41,091 nucleotides of DNA from a virus. The translations under genes and the position numbers were made by a program. The notes beneath the pieces were generated by a model. That model saw only the letters and a program-made list of their open reading frames with translations, did not search any database and was not told the origin of the DNA. Every line of letters begins with the position of its first letter. Within the stretch, counting starts at the first letter, position 1. Shown here one piece after another: positions 7,687-14,933 of this stretch. The DNA lies in IMG/VR virus record IMGVR_UViG_3300031718_000021, positions 1 to 41,091 of that record; one strand, given 5' to 3'.

Positions 7687-9398
7687 GCGTCGGCGAATCT
7701 CCACGGGATCGGATCGGTCCATGCCGCTTCCCACAGCCGCTTCCTGCCGCGCCCGAGCATCCGCTTAATCACGCGCGCGTTATAGTTGCCGAGCGAGCCC
7801 ACGCTCAGGTAGTAGGTGTTCGACCAGGTTTTGCCGCCGTCGTCGGACCAGCGCAGCATCAGTTGCGGAGGCCGCGCATTTCCGTCGCCATCGATGAGCG
7901 GCGGCTGGCCCTGCACTGCCTGCCAGAGAGCAGCGTCCGCGGCCGAAACTCCCAGGCCGACTTCAGCGTCGAATTCGATCTGCCGGAAGTAGACCCACTT
8001 GTTTTCCACCGAGAGAGTGGGACTTCGGCGATAGCCCCGAATGGCGTTCCCGAAATCGGTACAGAAAAGGGAAGAGAGCTGGTAGACCGTACCCGAGGCC
8101 CAGTCGCCGACCAGGTGCATGCCAAAGGCAAACGCGTGGCAGATTGCCCGGTCCATGATGTAGGTCCCATTCGCCTGCAGCCAGAATCCGCGCTTGTGCC
8201 AGTAGCCGGTGAGCATGTCGTAGCACCAACTGGCGTTCGCCGAGGGGAAATCGACCACGATGAAGGTGTGGCCATACTCCTGATAGCTCCAGCTCACCGC
8301 GTCCGAGGTTTTCGCATACTGCTGCCAGGCCAATTCGACCGCATGGGTCGAGATACGTTGCCCGGCGAAACCATTCGAGAGCATGCCGACCAGCGAGCCG
8401 CGGTCATCCTGCGACAACCAAAACGCCGTGTTATTCGCGGTCACCGAATCGGCAAAGGTCGCGCACGATCCGCCCTCGAAGTACGCGCCCTGCACGGGAA
8501 TAAAAACCGGAAAGCCGGCGCCGCCGTTGTAATACCAGACGGACTTTTTCGCCGAAGAAAACTTGATCACCCGCGCGTAGCAGGACATGGAGACGATGTT
8601 GTCGGGGAAATAGCTGAGGGTCGCGATGTTCAGCCCATTCCAAACCGTGGCGTCTTCGAGATTTGATTGCTGGAAGGTGTGCGAGTTCTGAATGGTCGCG
8701 ATCACGTAGCCATCAATGAAACCGATTTGCGCGATCAGGCCTTGGAACTGCGATGCGACCACGGCGTAAAGAGAATTGTTCGCGACCGCGGTGATGTCGA
8801 CCGCGAAAGTTCCGTCGCCGGCGCCGGTGAGCACGCTGGTCGCGACATTGTTTTGAACCACATTTCCAGATCCGGGCGTGACCAGGAAAGTGGCAACCAC
8901 TCCGCCGCCGCCAACCGTCAGGACTTCATATGTGGATCCGGTTCCGTTGATCGTTCCCGTGTCCCCTGGCGCGTAGCCAGTCCCCCCTGCGCCCGCATGT
9001 ACGATGGCCGCGGTGATCGCGCCCAGAAAGGTGAGCACATAGAGATTGCCGTTGTTGAGGATAACAAGCTGCGTCTGGTTCGCCGTCATCATCGGCGGCG
9101 TGATCGGAGCTCCGCCGAGCGAGCCGTAGTTGGCGATCACGTTCCCGCCGGCGTTCAACTCGTAGAGTTGCGAGGCCGCGGCAAACACGCGCCCATTGAT
9201 CGGGAAGATGCAGGGGATCGCGTTCTCGCCCTCGAGCTGGGCGAAGACCTTTCTTCCCGGCGTGTGCAGCAGCGCGATCGGCGTCTTCGCATTCGGAGAG
9301 CCCGACTGCTCGCAGTAGCAGTTCATGGCGTCCTCGTCGTCCACGTTCGGCGACTGCGAGACGTAGGTGGGGCCGCAAAAGCCCCAATTGCCGGGCAT
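7656..9398 (-). CDS. P22 gp10-like packaged-DNA stabilisation / tail-hub protein
   Basis: This 580-residue protein begins MPGNWGFCGPTYVSQSPNVD. It shows the gp10-family layout: an N-terminal list of exposed trimer-like strands, a repeated WD-like beta architecture (AVVASQFQGLIAQIGFIDGY, then SCATFADSVTANNTAFWLSQ), and a C-terminal stretch with WYDMLTGYWHKRG-like and RWSDDGGKTWSN segments. In P22, gp10 sits below gp4 and closes the head. The start at 9398 is preferred over 9419 because GGAGAC lies 9 nt upstream. It follows the gp4-like gene, as in P22. Confidence 0.75.
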   Translation of the reverse strand: MPGNWGFCGPTYVSQSPNVDDEDAMNCYCEQSGSPNAKTPIALLHTPGRKVFAQLEGENAIPCIFPINGRVFAAASQLYELNAGGNVIANYGSLGGAPITPPMMTANQTQLVILNNGNLYVLTFLGAITAAIVHAGAGGTGYAPGDTGTINGTGSTYEVLTVGGGGVVATFLVTPGSGNVVQNNVATSVLTGAGDGTFAVDITAVANNSLYAVVASQFQGLIAQIGFIDGYVIATIQNSHTFQQSNLEDATVWNGLNIATLSYFPDNIVSMSCYARVIKFSSAKKSVWYYNGGAGFPVFIPVQGAYFEGGSCATFADSVTANNTAFWLSQDDRGSLVGMLSNGFAGQRISTHAVELAWQQYAKTSDAVSWSYQEYGHTFIVVDFPSANASWCYDMLTGYWHKRGFWLQANGTYIMDRAICHAFAFGMHLVGDWASGTVYQLSSLFCTDFGNAIRGYRRSPTLSVENKWVYFRQIEFDAEVGLGVSAADAALWQAVQGQPPLIDGDGNARPPQLMLRWSDDGGKTWSNTYYLSVGSLGNYNARVIKRMLGRGRKRLWEAAWTDPIPWRFADAYVEAEPAAA

Positions 9399-9401
9399 TG
9401 C

Positions 9402-9407
9402 TAGAAT
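9402..9407 (+). promoter_or_regulatory. Extended -10 element of leaderless gene at 9414
   Basis: TGCTAGAAT (9399-9407) is an extended -10 (TGn plus TAGAAT). Exactly 6 nt separate it from the ATG at 9414. No -35 is needed for an extended -10, and none is obvious. Confidence 0.55.
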
Positions 9408-9413
9408 GTCTCC

Positions 9414-9593
9414 ATGCAAGTTTGGAAGGTTGGCGATTACTGCGCTGCGTGCGTGAAGGTGATTCGCGAGAATCCCGGAGCGCTCTGCCAGTTCTCGCTA
9501 CTCCTGCCAGACGGGAAGATGTGTTTGGGCTTCTGCATCACCGATTTAAAACCGGACTCATTTATCGATTACCCGCCGGAGCTTTACACATGA
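9414..9593 (+). CDS. Cys-rich small protein (rightward microgene 3)
   Basis: This 59-residue protein begins MQVWKVGDYCAACVKVIREN. A YCAAC pair is followed by LCQFS and MCLGFC, giving five Cys in the central part, probably a zinc-binding ribbon. It lies in the gap between the gp10-like start at 9398 and the gp4-like gene. Its stop overlaps the next rightward start as ATGA (9590-9593), so the two form a two-gene unit. No SD is visible; see the extended -10 directly upstream. Confidence 0.6.
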   Translation: MQVWKVGDYCAACVKVIRENPGALCQFSLLLPDGKMCLGFCITDLKPDSFIDYPPELYT

Positions 9594-9916
9594 ACCGCCG
9601 CTCGTTTCTTTCACTCTTCTCCGCTGGCGTCGCAGGCCTGGCGCTCGAGCAGGCGATTCCGCTGGGCCGGGTGTGGAGCTTCCCGAAAGAGATCGTGATT
9701 GCTCCGCCGTTGGCATCACTAGATTGGCCGCAAGATTTTCCGCGCAGAATGGCGGTGGGATCAACCGTCCGCATTCGCTTTCCACAACGCTTTCTCATTC
9801 GCGACTACATTGGCGATTTCAGCCAGCCGCCGCGATATGGGGTTTATGTCGCCACTCCAGAAGGACTTGAACCTACTGCGGCCTTCCTCCCGGATAGTTC
9901 CCGTACGCCCAGTTGA
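9590..9916 (+). CDS. Tat-signal peptide fused to a coat-like segment
   Basis: This 108-residue protein starts MNRRSFLSLFSAGVAGLALE, a textbook twin-arginine signal (NRRSFL, then a moderately hydrophobic Ala/Gly stretch). Residues from about 60 on read AVGSTVRIRFPQRFLIRD. This resembles AVGTTITVKYPQQFTIRN near residue 45 of the coat protein in this genome, a segment typical of P22-type coats. The start at 9590 has GGAG 8 nt upstream and is coupled by ATGA to the gene before it. It overlaps the 3' end of the gp4-like gene by 44 bp. A longer frame open from 9398 is less likely. Export by Tat and any role in assembly are inference. Confidence 0.65.
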   Translation: MNRRSFLSLFSAGVAGLALEQAIPLGRVWSFPKEIVIAPPLASLDWPQDFPRRMAVGSTVRIRFPQRFLIRDYIGDFSQPPRYGVYVATPEGLEPTAAFLPDSSRTPS

Positions 9917-10682
9917 AATCCTGCTTTTGCCCGGGAGATTTCGCCTGTGGCATTCCGCAATCCCGCGTCGCGATGCGCGGACTCTTCACGTTGTTGCCAA
10001 ACACCGCCGCGCGCGCCAGCAGAGCCTTCCTTTCGAGATCCGCCGGTACGGGCCGGTTCGATCCGGGACACAAATCCTCGGCAAGCGTCAGCATCAACGC
10101 CGCGCGATAGGCTGGAGGCAGCGTTCCCGGCCCGCCCGGTCCGCCGATCGGGTCCTGAATCGAGACGAACTGCGAAACCGTCTGCCAGAATTGCAAGCGG
10201 ACTTGCTGCGCGCTGTTGCACACCGGCCAAAAATACAGCGAGCCATCCGGGTTGGTGGGGTCGTAGTAAACGTCTGTGGGAACGTTGGTCTGAATTTGCT
10301 TGGTTTGCTGCGCCGCCCACCATTGCCGGTCGCGGATGTTCATCGGCAGATCGACCAGGCCAGGGGTTCCCTGGTTCAAGAGCAGCGCCGCCGATTCGAG
10401 GCGCACCGGACGCGGCGCTCCGTTGGTCGAAAACGTGGCCACCCCGCTCGGCCCGATGGTCTGCGGATTCAGGTTCGCGATCAGGGTGTAGATGTTGAAG
10501 GCATAGGAAAAAACGTAGAACTGTTTCGCCTGCCAGACGTCGGTGAGATAGTTGAATTTGCGGAACCCCCACTGCGCCTCTTCGGGGTTACGGTTCGCCT
10601 CTTCCCCCGGCGCCCAGGCACCGATTTCGATAAAAGAGTCGTTGATGATGTCGAAGACCTTGTACGAGAGAGGATTGGGCAT
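9873..10682 (-). CDS. P22 gp4-like head-completion protein
   Basis: This 269-residue protein begins MPNPLSYKVFDIINDSFIEI. The stretch GAWAPGEEANRNPEEAQWGF followed by RKFNYLTDVWQAKQFYVF and the LPPAYRAALMLTLAEDLCPG helix are typical of gp4-type head-to-tail adaptor proteins, which bind the portal and start closing the filled head. It is longer than P22 gp4 (166 residues). It lies between the hypothetical gene ending at 10884 and gp10, as expected. The start is an ATG 16 nt from a divergent rightward start; no strong SD is seen. Confidence 0.7.
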   Translation of the reverse strand: MPNPLSYKVFDIINDSFIEIGAWAPGEEANRNPEEAQWGFRKFNYLTDVWQAKQFYVFSYAFNIYTLIANLNPQTIGPSGVATFSTNGAPRPVRLESAALLLNQGTPGLVDLPMNIRDRQWWAAQQTKQIQTNVPTDVYYDPTNPDGSLYFWPVCNSAQQVRLQFWQTVSQFVSIQDPIGGPGGPGTLPPAYRAALMLTLAEDLCPGSNRPVPADLERKALLARAAVFGNNVKSPRIATRDCGMPQAKSPGQKQDFNWAYGNYPGGRPQ

Positions 10683-10686
10683 GGGT

Positions 10687-10692
10687 TAGAAT
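10687..10692 (+). promoter_or_regulatory. -10-like element of leaderless gene at 10699
   Basis: TAGAAT is followed by exactly 6 nt and the ATG at 10699. It is the same hexamer as before 9414. No -35 at normal spacing and no SD. Confidence 0.5.
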
Positions 10693-10698
10693 CCGGGA

Positions 10699-10887
10699 AT
10701 GATTGGCTTACTGGTGAGAACGCCGAGCGTTTGCTGCCCGCAATGCAAGATGGAGCTGTTAAAAATCCTCAGCACCAATGATCGCGTGGTCTTCCAGCAT
10801 CCCGACGGTGATGCGGTGAGCGGGTGCTCGAAGATCAACAGACTCTTCTCGATGAAACCTGTGCTGATCGAGGCCGAAGAAATCTAG
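10699..10887 (+). CDS. Cys-rich small protein (rightward microgene 4)
   Basis: This 62-residue protein starts MIGLLVRTPSVCCPQCKMEL. It has a CCPQC pair and a later GCSK; a zinc site is possible but incomplete. It fills the gap between the gp4-like gene and the gene ending at 10884. Its TAG overlaps the opposing TAG by four bases, a minimal tail-to-tail overlap that argues for a selected gene boundary. Leaderless start as for its sister genes. Function unknown. Confidence 0.65.
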   Translation: MIGLLVRTPSVCCPQCKMELLKILSTNDRVVFQHPDGDAVSGCSKINRLFSMKPVLIEAEEI

Positions 10888-11402
10888 CTCTCGTCCGCCT
10901 CGTCGAGCGCCGCCAGTTCCTCTGCGGACATCTCCTCTTCGCGCTTGGGCGCGTGATCGGCAACAGCAGCAATTCCGGAGCGGCTCACTTTTGAGTAGTC
11001 GTGTCCTGGCGACGGCTTCAGCTGGAAGCCCCGTTTGAGCGCGGCTTTCTGCTCTTTCTCGGCGTTCGGACCGGCGGCAATCGTAAGCACGCGTCCGCTC
11101 TCGTGGTGATAGAGCACCTTGGGGAATTCGTTTTTGGGATCATGCGGGTTGTAAGGGCGGCGCGGCGGATTGTTGATGTCAGTGATGGCCGGGCCTTGTT
11201 GGGGTTCATCCACGGTGAAATGGTTTCGCACTGGTGTGACTGGAGACATGGTTTCCTCAGAGAGTGATTCGGGATTTTGCTGCTGCCGCTTTTGTTCTAC
11301 GAGCTGCTTGCGTGTCGTGGTATCGCGGGCCACGCCTTCGAGATCGAATTCGAGCGGCCAGCGCTCGCGCGGCGCTTTGCGGCTGGCTTCATTCAGGGGC
11401 AT
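10884..11402 (-). CDS. Hypothetical charged protein of the head region
   Basis: The open frame encodes 172 residues, rich in Glu, Lys and Pro. Two starts compete. The long form begins at 11402 (MPLNEASRKAPRERW) without an SD. A shorter 121-residue form begins at 11249 (MSPVTPVRNHFTVDE) with GAGGA 4 nt upstream. The C-terminal part YHHESGRVLTIAAGPNAEKE, followed by a positively charged loop and an acidic tail ending LDEADES, looks globular. No family is recognised. It lies between the exported protein and gp4 and could be a head accessory. Confidence 0.55.
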   Translation of the reverse strand: MPLNEASRKAPRERWPLEFDLEGVARDTTTRKQLVEQKRQQQNPESLSEETMSPVTPVRNHFTVDEPQQGPAITDINNPPRRPYNPHDPKNEFPKVLYHHESGRVLTIAAGPNAEKEQKAALKRGFQLKPSPGHDYSKVSRSGIAAVADHAPKREEEMSAEELAALDEADES

Positions 11403-11426
11403 CGCTTCAAAGTAAAACGCGGGGAG

Positions 11427-11463
11427 AAAAAAGGGGGAGCAGAGCAGGTTCGCCCCGCTCCCC
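11427..11463 (-). terminator. Rho-independent terminator after the coat/decoration genes
   Basis: On the minus strand GGGGAGC (11463-11457) pairs with GCTCCCC (11440-11434) across a 16-nt loop and is followed by C and six T (11432-11427). It ends transcripts of the coat gene and the exported protein behind it. Confidence 0.75.
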
Positions 11464-11482
11464 TGGCAACAGGCAAAGCAAT

Positions 11483-12427
11483 TTAGTAAAACGCGAAGTA
11501 CGGGCCTTGGAGCGTGGTGTAGGCGCTCGGAGGCGTGATGGTTGCGGGCACGGTTGCGTAGGTCTGGCCGGTGTAAATCTGGGTGAAGAATCCGGCGTTC
11601 CCATCGGCGGTCGCAATCAGGTTCAGGGTGTCGGTACTCGATTGCGCCTGCGAACAGCCCACATACCAGGCCGGTCCCACCGCGAAGTATTGCGCGGTGA
11701 AGGGAAGCGCCTGATACTGGCTGGCGGTCCCGCTGGTGGTGGTCGAGCCGCTGTTGGCCAGCAGGTTGCCCGCCGCATCGTAAAGGATCACGTTGCGGTG
11801 GCCGTTGGCGGTCACTGTCCCGTTCAAAATCTGCAAGCCCGTCAGAAGTTTGTTGACGGGCAGATAGATTTGCGAACAGTACATGCTGGTGTTAGTGGTG
11901 GCCGTCGAGGTTCCGACGCCAGTCAACACCGCGCCGCCGGGATCGGGAGCGAAAATAACCGCCGCGGTCAAGGCGGTGACTCCTCGCACCCACAATCCAC
12001 CTAAGCAGTCCGAGTAGACGTTGTTGTTGATGTCGATGTAGGGCACCACAAACAGCGTGCTGCGCGTGCAGCTTCCGAAGGGATAGCCCGGCGGAGTGGG
12101 CGACTGAAAATAGCTCGGAGGCCCGTACCAGACCCGGGCTCCGTTTGGATGCGTGCTTACCCGCGAGCTGGGACCTGCTCCGCGCGTCACCGACACCGTG
12201 GTAGAAGTGACAGCGTTTACGAAGTCGGCTTCGCCCTCAATGAAAAGCATCGTGTTGCCGGCCGTGATCCCGGTAGTCGAAGTCAGCCGGAAGGTGTTGG
12301 CTTGCGAAGAGGTAGACGTAATCGCCGCCGCAAGCGTGGTGGCGGGAATGACGGTTTGCGCGAACGACAGGGAAGCCGCCAGGAGCAAACCGCAGAGAAT
12401 CAGCGAGTTCTTTAGATTGTTTTTCAT
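11483..12427 (-). CDS. Exported decoration-like protein next to the coat gene
   Basis: This 314-residue protein starts MKNNLKNSLILCGLLLAASL and has a clear Sec signal ending at SFAQ. The mature part contains TTGITAGNTMLFIEGEADFV and HPNGARVWYG, strand-turn patterns of the kind seen in phage fibre or capsid decoration proteins. A later Ig-like or jelly-roll-like half follows (LLTGLQILNGTVTANGHRNV). It lies 52 bp after the coat stop and is followed by a terminator, so it is probably made in large amounts. The exported state is unusual for this position. Confidence 0.65.
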   Translation of the reverse strand: MKNNLKNSLILCGLLLAASLSFAQTVIPATTLAAAITSTSSQANTFRLTSTTGITAGNTMLFIEGEADFVNAVTSTTVSVTRGAGPSSRVSTHPNGARVWYGPPSYFQSPTPPGYPFGSCTRSTLFVVPYIDINNNVYSDCLGGLWVRGVTALTAAVIFAPDPGGAVLTGVGTSTATTNTSMYCSQIYLPVNKLLTGLQILNGTVTANGHRNVILYDAAGNLLANSGSTTTSGTASQYQALPFTAQYFAVGPAWYVGCSQAQSSTDTLNLIATADGNAGFFTQIYTGQTYATVPATITPPSAYTTLQGPYFAFY

Positions 12428-12479
12428 GGTTGTGTGTCCGGGGTATGACTTTTAAATCACACTTGGCGGAACTCTCCTT

Positions 12480-13742
12480 TTAGGCTCCGAGCAGTCCAAC
12501 GCAAGCGTTGTCCTGGTAGAGGTTGCCGAATCCGCCGACCGTATCGAAGCGGTTGATCTGCAACGAGTGGAAGGCATCCCAGGCTTTCACGTAGCGCACC
12601 GGGATTCCGGTGGCCTTGTCTTCCGCCTGCGAACGGGCTTCCACTGCTTTCGGCAGATAGAAGCGCATGCCGACGATGGCGAAGGCCATCGGAGTAAGCG
12701 CCAGGCCGATGGTTCCGACCGCTCCGTTCGGGTTGGTGGTGCCAGGGAAGAGCGTGAGCGCCGCGCCGCCAGCGGGCAAAGCGTCCACGTTCTGATACTG
12801 GCTGGGCTCGGCGCCATTCGGCCCATAGATCGCGGGCAGGATGGAGAGCACATCGGCCGCATTGCCTCCGCCGATCCCCACAAAGTTCTGGGTCACGGTA
12901 AAGGTTTGCGGCGTCAGCGGGCCGGGTGGTCGGCGCGAGCGCGGGTTGACGAAGTTCACGTTGAGAACCGAGAACTTGTCGCCTTGATTGAACGTATCGC
13001 CAGCGGTGCAGGTGATCGCGAGCGAAGTCCCCGACTGGTTTCCGCCGTTGACGGTGACCGCACCCGCCCAGGTTCCGGCAGTGTGGGAGTAGAGGTTCTG
13101 CTCTTCGAAAATATCGAAGGTTTTCAGTTTCCCCATCGAGCCTTCCTTAAAGGCTTCGGTAATGGCGTCGGTCGGTTGGAACAGCGACGTCACCGGGGTG
13201 TTGATGGAGTTGGTCTGCATCGAAGAGGAAATCAATGCAGCCCGTTTCTTCGAAAGATACGAGCCGGCCTTCTGCAGCAGCCGGGCGCGCGCCTGATCGA
13301 GAAACACTACGCTGGTCGGATCGGTGCCGAGTGCGCCGACGATCTGCGAGCAGTTGTTTTTTGCGAACAGGGCCGCGCGGGAGTCCCATTCGTTTGCGAG
13401 CTGCACGCCGGCCGGAGCCAGGTACTGTTCGCGGATTTCTTCTTCCGAGCGCTCGGCCTTGACCGCAGCTTCGTAGTCATCCCACTGGAAGTCGATGCCG
13501 AACGGCTCATCGAGCGAAATCGTGGTCGAAATGCGGTTGATGCCTTGCGGGTTGTATCCGAGTCCGTTCCGGATGGTGAACTGTTGCGGGTATTTGACAG
13601 TGATTGTGGTGCCGACGGCCCACGTTTTCTCATAGTCCTTTTCCCAGTCGTGATTGAAGTATTCGGCAACCTTCAAAGCGTTCTTGAGGTTGCGCAGCAC
13701 CTCCATGGAGATCCAGGAGGTGTTTAGAAATAAGTTGGGCAC
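12480..13742 (-). CDS. Major coat protein, P22 gp5 type
   Basis: This 420-residue protein matches the P22 coat family. The N-terminal region has AVGTTITVKYPQQFTIRNGL near residue 45, then a helix with DFQWDDYEAAVKAERSEEEI. The middle has the KTFDIFEEQNLYSHTAG insertion-like region. The part near residue 240 (GDTFNQGDKFSVLNVNFVNP) matches GDKISFAGVKF of P22. The start is GTG at 13742 with GAGGA 8 nt upstream; the scaffold stop is 3 bp away. It forms the capsid shell. Confidence 0.85.
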   Translation of the reverse strand: MPNLFLNTSWISMEVLRNLKNALKVAEYFNHDWEKDYEKTWAVGTTITVKYPQQFTIRNGLGYNPQGINRISTTISLDEPFGIDFQWDDYEAAVKAERSEEEIREQYLAPAGVQLANEWDSRAALFAKNNCSQIVGALGTDPTSVVFLDQARARLLQKAGSYLSKKRAALISSSMQTNSINTPVTSLFQPTDAITEAFKEGSMGKLKTFDIFEEQNLYSHTAGTWAGAVTVNGGNQSGTSLAITCTAGDTFNQGDKFSVLNVNFVNPRSRRPPGPLTPQTFTVTQNFVGIGGGNAADVLSILPAIYGPNGAEPSQYQNVDALPAGGAALTLFPGTTNPNGAVGTIGLALTPMAFAIVGMRFYLPKAVEARSQAEDKATGIPVRYVKAWDAFHSLQINRFDTVGGFGNLYQDNACVGLLGA

Positions 13743-13745
13743 GGT

Positions 13746-14870
13746 TTATTTCCTCTTGAGGCGAGCGAGTTCCTTCGCGTTTTGCGTGCGCTGGTAGGTC
13801 TCGAAATCGCCATCGTCTAGGGCCTGCTCGACCGCGTCTTTCGCCACGGTTCCCTTGCCGGAAACCTGGTGCGGCGGCCGCGAAGCCTGGGTGATGGGTT
13901 TTGCAGAGGAAGAGGAAGAAGATTTGTCGCCGGGTGCGCCCGATCCGGAGCCGGAAAGCGAGACCTCGATCTCCATCAGCTTGCGGAACTGCCGCTGCGG
14001 AGTGATGAGGCTTTGAAACTTGCCGGTTTTGGGATCGTGGTTGGCGTAGAAACCCTGAAGGATGTCCGGGTGCTGGCCGAGGTGATAGAGCACTTCGCCG
14101 GCATGATCGGAATCAAGCAGGAAAAGCTCGGTCACCGAACCTTTCGGGATGACCAGGTCCTCGCTCAGTGCGACTTGGTCGAAGTCCGCGTATTTGGCGC
14201 GCAGCGGCTCGAACTTCTTTTGGAGGTTCTGGCCGATCTCGCGCTCCGCGCGCTGCTGCTCGGTGAGTTGCTGCGTCTTCGACTGCGTCTCCTGCCATTC
14301 CCGGAGGGTTTCCTGTTTCAGCCAGCCGTCTTTCGCGTCTTCGTACTCCGCGTAGTTGGCGTACTTGGCTTTTCCGGTTTTCGCATCGACGTCGTCGATC
14401 TTTGGTTTAGGCGCAGCTTTCGCGGGCGTCGTCTCGGTTGCAGCTTGCGAGGTCTGCTTACTGTCACTGCGGGTTTCCGGTCGAGATGAATGCGTGCCTT
14501 CGAGGCGGGCGACTTTTTCGCGCAACTCTTTCAGCTCGCGTTCGCGTTTCTGCCAGCGGTTCTCCGAGGTGCGCGCGGTCTTCGATTGCGCGGGTCCTTT
14601 TCCGTTCTTCTCTTCTTCTGCGGCTTGTGCGGCTGCCGAGGCCGCGGCGGTATCGGCGTCACTGGAAGCTGCCGAGTCTTCCTCTTTCTCTGACGGAGTT
14701 TCGTTTTCTTTTTTGGCCGCTGCCGAGGCGTCCGTTTTTTCTGACTTGAATTCTCCGGTGAGGCGATAGTGCGGATCGTCCGGCAGAAAGCCGGTTTCCA
14801 TCGCTTCGTCGAGAGAATGCGGAATTTCGAGTTCGGCTGCCGAGGCCGATTCTTCACTGACTGTTTTCAT
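13746..14870 (-). CDS. Scaffolding-like protein
   Basis: This 374-residue protein is very acidic and lysine-rich with Ala/Ser runs. A coiled-coil lies around residues 110-230 (RWQKRERELKELREKVARLE and the following Glu/Gln-rich region). The C-terminus is basic (NAKELARLKRK), a coat-binding tail typical of scaffolds. Position between portal and coat is that of gp8 in P22. No protease domain is visible. The start at 14870 has a weak SD (AAAGGT). The call rests on position and composition. Confidence 0.65.
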   Translation of the reverse strand: MKTVSEESASAAELEIPHSLDEAMETGFLPDDPHYRLTGEFKSEKTDASAAAKKENETPSEKEEDSAASSDADTAAASAAAQAAEEEKNGKGPAQSKTARTSENRWQKRERELKELREKVARLEGTHSSRPETRSDSKQTSQAATETTPAKAAPKPKIDDVDAKTGKAKYANYAEYEDAKDGWLKQETLREWQETQSKTQQLTEQQRAEREIGQNLQKKFEPLRAKYADFDQVALSEDLVIPKGSVTELFLLDSDHAGEVLYHLGQHPDILQGFYANHDPKTGKFQSLITPQRQFRKLMEIEVSLSGSGSGAPGDKSSSSSSAKPITQASRPPHQVSGKGTVAKDAVEQALDDGDFETYQRTQNAKELARLKRK

Positions 14871-14933
14871 GGGTTACCTTTTTGGGTGTTGAGTGCCGGA
14901 TGTGACGCGGGACCGGCGGCGCGAGAGGTGCTT

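Noticed and set aside
7869-8666. Long rightward frame opposite the gp10-like gene
   Set aside because: An antisense shadow of a GC-rich coding region; Arg/Pro/His-rich composition and no SD.
12567-13727. Rightward 386-codon frame opposite the coat gene
   Set aside because: Antisense of the coat gene; composition dominated by Arg, Gly and His, no domain visible.
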